From: an uncultured Alphaproteobacteria bacterium
GTDB lineage: Bacteria; Pseudomonadota; Alphaproteobacteria; UBA3830
DNA: 64,000 nucleotides
Reading direction: 5' to 3'
Assembly (NCBI GenBank): GCA_944390775.1
Contig: CALXQQ010000002.1
Span: 47,636 to 111,635 of the forward strand
In this document: one piece after another, positions 42,981 to 50,770 of the stretch
How positions within the stretch are numbered: position 1 is the first letter of the stretch
How the letters are laid out: each line of letters begins with the position of its first letter
Notes under the pieces: generated by a model
Told to the model about the DNA's origin: nothing
Databases searched by the model: none
Seen by the model: the letters and a program-made list of their open reading frames with translations, nothing else
Position numbers and translations under genes: made by a program

Positions 42981-43875
42981 AATCTCTCTCCGTGATGAAC
43001 AAAGGATAATATAGTTTAGAATTTTTGAAAGTCAAATAGTTCACAAACTGTTTATCTGGCATGGAAGACCAAAGACTCATTATATACCCTCCTAAGCCCG
43101 CTCCAATTGGTTTAGCTGCTAATGCTCCATTAGCAAATAGCATTTCTATATGTTTCTCTATTGTATCATCGCACAAATTCCAAGAACGAAAAGTTTCTAG
43201 CCCTAAGTTAATTCCTTTCTTAAGTGAATCTATATCTCTCTCCTGCAAGCCTATTTCACACAATTCAGATGCAGCATTCATTTGTTGATCCAACCGTTCT
43301 GCAGTTCTTGTCCCCTCTCCTACTGCTTGCCGTAATACGTGCATACAATGCAATGTAGAAGATTGCTTGCCGCTATATGTAAGCATAATAATAGGAAAAT
43401 GTTTTATAGTTAGATGGCCTATTACCTGATTATTTTCGAATACTATAGGTTTATTATGCAAAATAACAGCGATATCCAACCCACTACTTTTACCATGAAA
43501 ATAATGCTCTAGATATCTTCCCAACCCTAAAGCATCATCTGTAACGCCTAAAGCTTCAAAAAAACGAGCCATACTAACGCAAATTGCAGCAGAACTACCA
43601 AATCCAACACGAGATGGGATATCAGAGTTTACCCTAATATGTGGCATAATCTTTAAAGAAACACCACAAAACTCAGCAGCACGCTCTATCAGTGCTTGAA
43701 TATAATTTCGATTCTTAGAATTATCAAATATGCATTCTGATGATAAATTAGCATGGAGAGTACAAACAAAATATCTCAAAGGGAAAGCCAAAGCCTTGCC
43801 TCCTCTAACTACCGTATGCTCACCACACATAATCCACTTTGCATGAGCTTCTGTTTTGAATTGCCTAACATCCAT
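42973..43875 (-). CDS. Mevalonate kinase-like GHMP kinase
   Basis: A 300-residue GHMP-superfamily kinase from the ATG at 43875; an in-frame ATG at 43896 would overlap dnaQ by eight bases. The N-terminal KWIMCGEHTVVRGGKALAF and the ATP loop SRVGFGSSAAICVS are typical of mevalonate kinases, followed by the KSSGLDIAV motif with the catalytic Asp and the C-terminal GAGLGGYIMSL motif. It would phosphorylate mevalonate for isoprenoid synthesis. No other mevalonate gene is in the window. Other GHMP substrates cannot be excluded, but the motif spelling favours mevalonate. It sits between dnaQ and the zinc-ribbon gene. Confidence 0.75.
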   Translation of the reverse strand: MDVRQFKTEAHAKWIMCGEHTVVRGGKALAFPLRYFVCTLHANLSSECIFDNSKNRNYIQALIERAAEFCGVSLKIMPHIRVNSDIPSRVGFGSSAAICVSMARFFEALGVTDDALGLGRYLEHYFHGKSSGLDIAVILHNKPIVFENNQVIGHLTIKHFPIIMLTYSGKQSSTLHCMHVLRQAVGEGTRTAERLDQQMNAASELCEIGLQERDIDSLKKGINLGLETFRSWNLCDDTIEKHIEMLFANGALAAKPIGAGLGGYIMSLWSSMPDKQFVNYLTFKNSKLYYPLFITERDYE

Positions 43876-43888
43876 TGCGAAGTAGTTC

Positions 43889-44590
43889 CTAATCATTCAA
43901 CCAAATAGGTGAAGTTAATTTTTTGATAAATTCCTCATGTGCAGATAATTCTTCAGGTGTAGGCGCAAAATCCCTGTAAATACGCTTACAACGTGTTGTA
44001 CATTGCACAACATCAATGCCCGCATTGCTCGTAGATTGAGTTTCAAATCCAAGAGCTCCTTGCCTTCCGCCTAGAAGATTAACATACACATCTGCTAAAA
44101 GAATACAGTCTATAAGTGCACCATGTTTAGATCTAATGGAAGTATCAATTTCAAAACGCTTACACAGTGCATCTAAACTAGCAGGCGAACCAGGATATTT
44201 CTTTCTAGCAATAGCTAATGTATCAACTACATTATCGAGATTAAAAAGCGGTTTCCCTAATTTTTCTAGTTCCGAATTTAGAAACCCTATATCAAATTTC
44301 GCATTATGAATAACCAGCCTACTATCGCCTACGAAATTTAAGAAGTCATCAACAACATCTTGAAACAAAGGCTTATCAGCCAAAAATTCATTTGTAATTC
44401 CACAAACGCGAATAGCTTCATCTGACATTTTTCGCTGGGGATTAACATAAACATGATACTCCTCGCCTGTAGGAACGCCATTTATCAATTCGACACAGCC
44501 TATTTCGACAATACGATCACCTTGCTCGCAACTTAATCCTGTGGTTTCTGTATCCAGAACTATCTCTCGAGTATTTTTCGCGTTATTCAT
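43889..44590 (-). CDS. dnaQ: DNA polymerase III epsilon subunit (proofreading)
   Basis: A 233-residue DEDDh 3'-5' exonuclease. ExoI is VLDTETTGLSCEQGD, ExoII is VIHNAKFDIGFLNSEL, and ExoIII is SKHGALIDCILLADVYVNLLGG with the His-x4-Asp. The C-terminus (TPEELSAHEEFI) is the usual alpha-subunit-binding tail of alphaproteobacterial DnaQ. It removes mismatched bases during replication. It is the first gene of a nine-gene minus-strand operon and is divergent from the RsbU-like gene. Confidence 0.94.
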   Translation of the reverse strand: MNNAKNTREIVLDTETTGLSCEQGDRIVEIGCVELINGVPTGEEYHVYVNPQRKMSDEAIRVCGITNEFLADKPLFQDVVDDFLNFVGDSRLVIHNAKFDIGFLNSELEKLGKPLFNLDNVVDTLAIARKKYPGSPASLDALCKRFEIDTSIRSKHGALIDCILLADVYVNLLGGRQGALGFETQSTSNAGIDVVQCTTRCKRIYRDFAPTPEELSAHEEFIKKLTSPIWLND

Positions 44591-44654
44591 AATTTATAAA
44601 CTTTTTTACTCTAGCATACCATTAAGAGTATATCATGTTCTGGAGAAGTGTTAA

Positions 44655-45833
44655 GTGACGAATGCTGCGCCTACAAACATTTTAGTGTTGGACGATGAAA
44701 GTGATACAGAAGATCTCTTTCAACAGATGTTTCGCAATCAAATAGCGGATAGTCTGTATTCTTTTGCGTTCACGACCAATCCTGAAGAAGCTAGACAGCT
44801 ATTAAGTCAGCAAAATTTCGATATTTTTATAACAGATATAAGTGTGGCTAGTATAGATTGTATTGAACTCATGACTCAATTGCGTAAAGCATATCCGCTA
44901 ATGAAAATTATAGTCACATCTGCGTATGGTGATATTAATACCTTACGCGCAGTTATGAGAAGCGGAGCCCATGATTTCGTCGTGAAGCCAATAGATTTCA
45001 AAGATTTAGCAGAAACTTTAGCTAAAACGGTAAAAGCTGTGCAATACCTCAAACAAGCTGAAGTCACCAATAAAAAATTTAGAGCAATCTCGAATGAATT
45101 AGATGTAACGGCAAATTTGCAAAAAAGTATGCTCCCTGGGAATTCTGTTAAAAAGAGCAGCATAGAAATTTGGGCAAATACGATTCCTGCCGCTGAAGTT
45201 GGAGGAGATTTCTACGATTATTTTTGGTTAGATGAGAATAGAATTGGCATAGTTATGGCTGACGTTTCAGGCAAGAATATTTCTGCAGCAATGTTCGCGC
45301 TTATGACCAAAACACTGATTAAATCATTTGCACGTATATACGAGTCTCCAGCAGAATGTTTCAAGCAGGTTAATACATTTTTATGCAATGAAAACGTAGC
45401 AACTATGTTTGTCACAGCAATTTATGGCATTGTGGATCTGGTTAAAAGCGAAATTACCTATACAAATGCTGGACATCTTCCTATAGGAGTAATACCCCCG
45501 ACAGGAGATGCATTTTTCTTAGAATGTGATCCTGGGATGGCTTTAGGCATTTGGCCAGAAACTCAATTTGTAGACAATACCCATCAGTTTTCTCCTGGGG
45601 AAGTGATCGTGTTATACACTGATGGTGTAAATGAAGCTACTGATGTAAAAGGAGAAGAATATGAGTATGAACGTTTCTCAAAATTACTATGCAATAGCTC
45701 TAAATTATCCCCTAGAGCTTTAACAGATGCCTTAGTAGATGATATTCGGAATTTTACACAGGGGGCATCTCAATCTGATGATATTACCACTCTTTGCCTC
45801 AAATATAGATTAAGGATTACACCACCATGTTAA
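44655..45833 (+). CDS. Response regulator-PP2C phosphatase (RsbU/SpoIIE-like)
   Basis: A 392-residue protein starting at GTG 44655, with GGAG at 44642-44645. Receiver domain: phospho-Asp in FITDISVA, Lys in FVVKPID. A short coiled linker (about 125-155) leads to a PP2C-like phosphatase with all metal-binding Asp: AEVGGDFYDYF, VMADVSGKN, LYTDGVNEA and QSDDITTL. The output domain would dephosphorylate a STAS antagonist once the receiver is phosphorylated. The two downstream genes encode exactly that antagonist and its kinase, in tight overlap, forming a complete partner-switching cassette. Confidence 0.92.
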   Translation: MTNAAPTNILVLDDESDTEDLFQQMFRNQIADSLYSFAFTTNPEEARQLLSQQNFDIFITDISVASIDCIELMTQLRKAYPLMKIIVTSAYGDINTLRAVMRSGAHDFVVKPIDFKDLAETLAKTVKAVQYLKQAEVTNKKFRAISNELDVTANLQKSMLPGNSVKKSSIEIWANTIPAAEVGGDFYDYFWLDENRIGIVMADVSGKNISAAMFALMTKTLIKSFARIYESPAECFKQVNTFLCNENVATMFVTAIYGIVDLVKSEITYTNAGHLPIGVIPPTGDAFFLECDPGMALGIWPETQFVDNTHQFSPGEVIVLYTDGVNEATDVKGEEYEYERFSKLLCNSSKLSPRALTDALVDDIRNFTQGASQSDDITTLCLKYRLRITPPC

Positions 45834-46261
45834 TGCGCTTAAAAAACAACTTGAATGAAATCTCGCATATGTGTGATGACATTGAGCAATTTTGTCAAGA
45901 CAATGCAATTCCGCAAGCAAAAACACATGATATTTTGTTAATTATAGATGAATTAGTCACTAATGTGATTAACTATGCTTATCCCCAGGATGAAGAGCAT
46001 GAATTCTTTTTATATATGGATAAAGTAGATGACCTAGTTCATATTAAGATTGTAGATAGCGGAATTGCATTTGATCCTTTAGCTAAAACTGATCCGAATA
46101 CAGCTCTGTCTTTGGAAGAAAGACAAATAGGCGGTTTGGGGATTTTTTTAGTAAAAAGGCTGTCTGAAGAAGTAAAGTACTCAAGAATTGACGATAAAAA
46201 TCAATTATATATAAAAGTTAGTTTAAGTTTGACAGATACGGAGGAAAATGATGGAAATTAA
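45827..46261 (+). CDS. RsbW-like anti-sigma/switch kinase
   Basis: A 144-residue GHKL ATPase of the RsbW/SpoIIAB type. N box LLIIDELVTNVINYAY, G1 box IVDSGIAFDP and G2 box GGLGIFLVKRL are intact. There is no DHp domain, so it should phosphorylate the downstream STAS protein on Ser. Its ATG overlaps the phosphatase stop by seven bases, and its end overlaps the STAS gene by 14 bases. The client it sequesters is not a sigma factor in this window. Confidence 0.9.
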   Translation: MLMRLKNNLNEISHMCDDIEQFCQDNAIPQAKTHDILLIIDELVTNVINYAYPQDEEHEFFLYMDKVDDLVHIKIVDSGIAFDPLAKTDPNTALSLEERQIGGLGIFLVKRLSEEVKYSRIDDKNQLYIKVSLSLTDTEENDGN

Positions 46262-46583
46262 ATCTAATACACAAGATGGTATCATGGTTTTAACGCCAAT
46301 TGGACGTGTAGACTCAGCCACAGCAAAAGACTTTGAAAATGCTGTTATGGCTGCAACACAAACAAGTAATAAAATTGCTATTTGTTTCAATCAAATAGAA
46401 TATATGTCTAGTGCAGGTCTACGTGTTGTGTTGATGTTAGGAAAAAAATTAGGAGCTTCAGGTGGAGTTCTGGTTTTAACAGATATGCCTGAAAAGATTT
46501 TTGCAGTTTTCAAAATGAGTGGTTTTGATAAAATTTTAAAAATTGCCACTAATTTTGAAGAATCTAAACCTTTTTTTAACTAA
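46248..46583 (+). CDS. STAS-domain anti-sigma antagonist (RsbV-like)
   Basis: A 111-residue single STAS domain. The conserved phosphorylation segment reads YMSSAGLRVVLML, with the likely phospho-Ser at residue 55. It starts at ATG 46248 behind GGAGG, overlapping the kinase gene. When unphosphorylated it binds the kinase and frees the kinase client; when phosphorylated it lets go. A 43-base gap then leads to the patatin gene. Confidence 0.92.
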   Translation: MMEIKSNTQDGIMVLTPIGRVDSATAKDFENAVMAATQTSNKIAICFNQIEYMSSAGLRVVLMLGKKLGASGGVLVLTDMPEKIFAVFKMSGFDKILKIATNFEESKPFFN

Positions 46584-46626
46584 TTTATTATTTAATGATA
46601 TTAAGTTAAATTGGGAGAAATAAATT

Positions 46627-47691
46627 ATGAGGATTGTTCCTGTCAACAATAAAAAGAAAGAAGCAAAGACTGATGGCAAAAAGAGGCTTTCTATTGCTAT
46701 GCAAGGTGGTGGAGCCCATGGTGCTTTCACATGGGGTGTTCTGGATCGCCTATTGCAAGAAAAAGATATCGTAGTAGAAGGTGTTTCTGGCGCAAGTGCT
46801 GGAGGCATGAACGCTGTCTCTGTTGCTCAAGGTATGATGGAAGGTGGCAATGAAGGTGCACGTGAAGCATTAACACGCTACTGGAAAGTCAATACAGAAG
46901 CAGGAAAAGTAAGTTTCTTGAAGCCTGGTGTATTGGACATGCTACACAATAAGTATACTATGCACCATTCGTTCGGTTTCGTTATGTTTGATTTGATGTG
47001 TAAATTCCTATCTCCATATCAATTCAATCCCTCTGGTACAAATGCTTTGAAGGATATTGTTACCAAATTGTTTAATTTTGAGAAATTGAATGAATATCAA
47101 GATGTGAAAATTTTCCTATCTGCAACACATGTGTATACAGGAAAAATCAAAATATTTAGTAACATCAACAAAGAATTAAGCGTTGATGCGATGTTAGCAA
47201 CAGCTTGTTTGCCGACAATATTTAACGCTGTTATGGTAAATGGCGAGTACTATTGGGATGGTGGATACACTGGCAACCCTGTCATGTACCCTCTTATTTA
47301 TGATTGTGAGTGTTCGGATATCATGTTGTTAAAGCTGAATCCAACACATCGTTATCGCTTGCCTACTACAGCTGCAGAGATCGGTGACCGCATGAACGAA
47401 ATCACCAATAACACATCTATCATGAGAGAAATGCGTTCTATGCACTTCATAACTAAACTAATAGATGAAGGTTATATTGAGCCAGGCAAGCTTAAGAAAA
47501 TGCATGTCCACCTTATAGAGAATGAAGCTACATTCCAAGAGTTGGGTTGGTCATCAAAATTGAACACTGATTGGGATTTCCTAAGCCATCTGTTTGAAGA
47601 AGGACGTAAAACTGCTGATCAGTGGATGGAGAAAAATTACGATAAGATCGGTAAAGAAACTACAGCACCAGTTGCTGAAGAGTTCTGCTAA
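46627..47691 (+). CDS. Patatin-like phospholipase
   Basis: A 354-residue hydrolase. The anion loop MQGGGAHGAFTWGVLDRLL and the nucleophile elbow GVSGASAGGMNAVS (Ser57) start the domain, and the catalytic Asp211 lies in WDGGYTGNP, so the Ser/Asp dyad is complete. There is no signal peptide; family members from intracellular bacteria can be exported without one. It cleaves phospholipid acyl chains, plausibly host membranes, but a role in the cell's own lipid turnover is equally possible. It follows the partner-switching cassette by 43 bases, suggesting shared control, and a perfect hairpin lies downstream. The ribosome site is GGGAGA. Confidence 0.9.
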   Translation: MRIVPVNNKKKEAKTDGKKRLSIAMQGGGAHGAFTWGVLDRLLQEKDIVVEGVSGASAGGMNAVSVAQGMMEGGNEGAREALTRYWKVNTEAGKVSFLKPGVLDMLHNKYTMHHSFGFVMFDLMCKFLSPYQFNPSGTNALKDIVTKLFNFEKLNEYQDVKIFLSATHVYTGKIKIFSNINKELSVDAMLATACLPTIFNAVMVNGEYYWDGGYTGNPVMYPLIYDCECSDIMLLKLNPTHRYRLPTTAAEIGDRMNEITNNTSIMREMRSMHFITKLIDEGYIEPGKLKKMHVHLIENEATFQELGWSSKLNTDWDFLSHLFEEGRKTADQWMEKNYDKIGKETTAPVAEEFC

Positions 47692-47711
47692 TTTTTTGTA
47701 TCTTATCTACA

Positions 47712-47736
47712 CGAGGGATATGTTACGTATCCCTCG
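47712..47736 (+). terminator. Perfect 9-pair hairpin between patatin and ABC permease genes
   Basis: CGAGGGATA (47712-47720) and TATCCCTCG (47728-47736) pair without mismatch around a seven-base loop. It is 22 bases past the patatin stop and ends 21 bases before the ABC permease ATG. The downstream tract is only weakly U-rich (ATTACTGTTT). It may end the patatin transcript or hide the permease ribosome site. Confidence 0.6.
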
Positions 47737-47757
47737 ATTACTGTTTATGGAGCTGCT

Positions 47758-48639
47758 ATGTGTGAAATGGTATCTGTCTTCTCGTCAGCTTTTGCCTTTG
47801 TATTAGTTGGCCTCAGCGTATATTTATCAGCTCATGTTTTGAAACTGACTGATGTGACATGCGAAGCTAGCGTTGGCATAGGAGGATGTTGCTATGGTGC
47901 GTTAGTTTTAGGTGGATTGCATCCAATTTTTGCATTTGGTATTGCGACACTATTAGGAGCATGTGCAGGCTTTACTACAGCATCATTGGCTACCCATATT
48001 AAACTAAATATAATTGTAGCAGGTTTAACAACAATGGCTGCTTTCCGAACTTTTACTGTAAAATTTTGTGGTGTTGGCGGTCAAATGCTTAGAGGAAATA
48101 TACCTTCATCTCCTGAACGCTGGTCAGATATGTCGATATTACTAGTTGTTGGCATAACTGTGCTATTATTGTTCTACCTGTTTAATAGAATGATATCTTC
48201 GGAATATGGTTTAGCAATGAGAGTATATGGCGATGGAAGGCTCGTATCAGAGTCACTTGGTATAGACAGTAGTAATATGTTGTGGGTAGGTTTAGGCATT
48301 TCAAATGCTCTTGCTGCTGCTGGAGGAGCTCTTATTACTCAAATAAACGGACGTTTCTGGCCATCAATGGGATATGGTGCACTGATTTTCGGATTTGGCG
48401 CAATTATCCTTGGTAAGAGAATTTCATCTTCTCATAATATAAAGAGTGCAATATTGATGTGTGCTATAGCTGCGTTTTTATACAAAATATTCATTGAAGT
48501 TTGTATTTGTTGTATAGATGAAAAAGCTGCAGGCGAATACGAAGGAATAATAACAGCATTGGCGTTAATATTGCTATATGCTATTTCAACGCGAGATAGA
48601 ACTGATCTTGGCAATTTAAATAATTCACGAGAAACATAA
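47758..48639 (+). CDS. ABC transporter permease (COG4120-like)
   Basis: A 293-residue inner-membrane protein with about eight hydrophobic segments. It opens with FAFVLVGLSVYLSAHVLKLTDVTCEASVGIGG, cut here to FAFVLVGLSVYLSAHVLK, followed by LNIIVAGLTTMAAFRTFTV and SESLGIDSSNMLWVGLGISN, which matches the permease of uncharacterised amino-acid-type importers (TrpXYZ-like). No substrate-binding lipoprotein is adjacent, although such systems usually have one. The downstream gene is the paired ATPase. Confidence 0.8.
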   Translation: MCEMVSVFSSAFAFVLVGLSVYLSAHVLKLTDVTCEASVGIGGCCYGALVLGGLHPIFAFGIATLLGACAGFTTASLATHIKLNIIVAGLTTMAAFRTFTVKFCGVGGQMLRGNIPSSPERWSDMSILLVVGITVLLLFYLFNRMISSEYGLAMRVYGDGRLVSESLGIDSSNMLWVGLGISNALAAAGGALITQINGRFWPSMGYGALIFGFGAIILGKRISSSHNIKSAILMCAIAAFLYKIFIEVCICCIDEKAAGEYEGIITALALILLYAISTRDRTDLGNLNNSRET

Positions 48640-48648
48640 GAGGTTAGT

Positions 48649-49443
48649 ATGCTTAAATTAGAAGATATTTTTGTCGTATTCCATGCTGGAACTCCTCTTG
48701 AAAAAATCGCGTTACGTGGCATTAATTTTGAGGTAGAGGAAGGAGAAATTGTCACTCTAGTTGGAAATAACGGATGTGGAAAGACAACTTTGTTAAAATT
48801 GCTTGCTGGACACATTTACTCTAATTTTGGAAAAATTTGGCTAGATAAGCGAGACATATCATGCCAAAGCTTATCGGATCGAGCTCAGTTTTTTTCATTT
48901 GTTTCTTCAGCTATTAATATTGGAATAGCTATGAATTTAACTGTAGCAGAAAATTTAGCCCTTGCTAACATACATCATCAAACTGGAAATATACTAACAC
49001 CAGCGATAAATAATGAAACTTATGAAGCTTATTATGAGCAGCTAAAAGAATTGGATTTCATGGCGATTGAAGCTGTATTAGATGAAAAGGCGTCTGATAT
49101 CTCTTTTATACACAAGCAAATGTTAGCCTTATTAATAGCATTAGTGAAAGGATCTAGATTTATATTAATCGATGATCATACTGCTGGACTCAATAAGTTA
49201 GAAGCGACTGCGCTGCTACAAGCTACAATAAAGTTGATTAGAGAGCACAAAGTAACGGCAATTATTAGTACTGATGATCCAAGGTTTGCACTAGAGCATT
49301 CTGACAGAGTCATAGTAATGAGTGCGGGTCAAGTAGTAAGTAACTTACACGGTGAAAAAAAGAAGAAGACACGTGTAGAAGATTTGTTTGCGTCGTTTAA
49401 GGTTATTCCAGCGATGAAAGAGGTACGGCCAAGCGATTTGTAA
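48649..49443 (+). CDS. ABC transporter ATPase with degenerate catalytic motifs
   Basis: A 264-residue NBD of the COG1101 type, 9 bases after its permease. Walker A is intact (VGNNGCGKTTLLKLLAG, about residues 43-59). Three other motifs are changed. The signature LSGGQ is replaced by ISFIH at 151-155. The catalytic Glu after Walker B is Asp176 (LIDDHTAG). The switch His is Asp209 (STDDPRF). ATP could still bind, but hydrolysis by the normal mechanism is doubtful. It may be a regulatory or inactivated NBD, or the transporter may have changed role. Confidence 0.8.
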   Translation: MLKLEDIFVVFHAGTPLEKIALRGINFEVEEGEIVTLVGNNGCGKTTLLKLLAGHIYSNFGKIWLDKRDISCQSLSDRAQFFSFVSSAINIGIAMNLTVAENLALANIHHQTGNILTPAINNETYEAYYEQLKELDFMAIEAVLDEKASDISFIHKQMLALLIALVKGSRFILIDDHTAGLNKLEATALLQATIKLIREHKVTAIISTDDPRFALEHSDRVIVMSAGQVVSNLHGEKKKKTRVEDLFASFKVIPAMKEVRPSDL

Positions 49444-49520
49444 GTAAAAATGAGTAGTTACTCAAAAATATATTTGATATAGCTGCTGTGTTGTGTCACA
49501 ATGAGCGTGCGGTATTTTTT

Positions 49521-49597
49521 CGGAGCATAGCTCAGTTTGGTAGAGCACAGCCTTCGGGAGGCTGGGGTCGGAGGTTCAAATCCTCTTGCTCCGACCA
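49521..49597 (+). tRNA. tRNA-Pro (anticodon CGG)
   Basis: A 77-base tRNA with encoded CCA. The acceptor CGGAGCA pairs perfectly with TGCTCCG. The anticodon loop UUCGGGA gives CGG, reading CCG. The T arm GGAGGTTCAAATCCTC has one weak position. It lies directly upstream of the RND adaptor gene. Confidence 0.96.
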
Positions 49598-49623
49598 GAT
49601 GTTTGGATGAGTGGGAAAGTTGC

Positions 49624-50766
49624 ATGATTAATAGATTTGATTGGAAAAATTATAAGTTATTGTTGATAGCAGCAATAGTGTTTTTACTGATAGCTGTGGT
49701 GTTCATGCTGAAGCGCGTATTTGATCAAGAAACAAAAGAAGCCGCTAATGTAGCGCCTGCTGTCATAGTAAGTACTGCGACTTTTGGTCCTGTCGTTCGA
49801 TATATCAATGCTATAGGAACTTTAAGTCCTTACGATTCAGTTGATATAAAGTCTGAAGTTGAAGGTCGAATAGAAAAGATCCACTTTACGGAAGGAACAT
49901 CTGTAGAAGCTGGTGCATTGCTTGTTGAATTGGATGATAAACGCGCGACAGCCGAGTTGCTGGAAGCAGAAGCTCAGTACAGACGAGCTAAGAGCGAATT
50001 CGATCCAGTTGATAAATTAGCCAATAAAGGTGTCGCTGCACGTGTCGAAAGAGATAAAAAGAAGGCAGAATTAGATTCATATGCTGCACGTGTTGAAGCA
50101 TGTAAAATCAATGTAGAAAAGCGTAAAATTGTAGCTCCGTTTGGAGGTGTCGTTGGTTTAAAAACCATTAGCAAGGGGCAATTTGTTACGCCTGGCACAG
50201 AGCTAGTTAAAGTAGTCGACTGTTATCCACTGAAAGTTGATTTTAAGGTCGCAGAGGGAGATATCGGCAACGTACGTGTAGGACAAGAAATTACTGTTTT
50301 GGTAGAAGGTGACAAACGCAATGAATATACTGCGCGTGTTATTGCTATTGATCCTGAATGTGAAAAAATCAGCCATAGTTTCAATGTTAGAGCACAAGTA
50401 GATATTCCTGAAGATGTAGCCGCCAATGACAAAGTATTGATGCCAGGTCGCTTTGTAAGTGTTAGGATATCACTAGATGAAGGACAAGAAGGCATTCTTA
50501 TTCCAGAAAGCGCTATTGAAAAATTAGGTATGGATAACGTTGTTTATATTGTTAGAGATAATGTTGCTATTCGAGTACTTGTCACGCTTGGCACAAATAA
50601 GAATGGCAATGTAGAAGTAATTACTGGGGTGAATGAAGGTGATCTTGTGGTAACACGAGGACAAGCAGGTATTCTAGATGGTCATCCTGTAAGGATACAA
50701 GGAGACTTTTCCACTACAGAAATTGCTCAAGCATACAAAACTAGCAAGCAAACAAAAGGGAAATAG
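49624..50766 (+). CDS. RND efflux periplasmic adaptor (MFP family)
   Basis: A 380-residue protein from ATG 49624; the frame extends upstream through the tRNA, so earlier starts are rejected. It has an N-terminal membrane anchor (LLLIAAIVFLLIAVVFML), the barrel-sandwich hybrid (YINAIGTLSPYDSVDIKSEV and IVAPFGGVVGLKTISKGQF) broken by a short alpha-helical hairpin, and beta-barrel and membrane-proximal domains. It couples the inner-membrane pump to an outer-membrane channel. It is operonic with the pump, four bases away. No TolC-like gene is nearby. Confidence 0.92.
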   Translation: MINRFDWKNYKLLLIAAIVFLLIAVVFMLKRVFDQETKEAANVAPAVIVSTATFGPVVRYINAIGTLSPYDSVDIKSEVEGRIEKIHFTEGTSVEAGALLVELDDKRATAELLEAEAQYRRAKSEFDPVDKLANKGVAARVERDKKKAELDSYAARVEACKINVEKRKIVAPFGGVVGLKTISKGQFVTPGTELVKVVDCYPLKVDFKVAEGDIGNVRVGQEITVLVEGDKRNEYTARVIAIDPECEKISHSFNVRAQVDIPEDVAANDKVLMPGRFVSVRISLDEGQEGILIPESAIEKLGMDNVVYIVRDNVAIRVLVTLGTNKNGNVEVITGVNEGDLVVTRGQAGILDGHPVRIQGDFSTTEIAQAYKTSKQTKGK

Positions 50767-50770
50767 TGTT

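Noticed and set aside
49537..49623. N-terminal extension of the RND adaptor frame
   Set aside because: It runs through tRNA-Pro; the adaptor is read from ATG 49624 with its membrane anchor intact.
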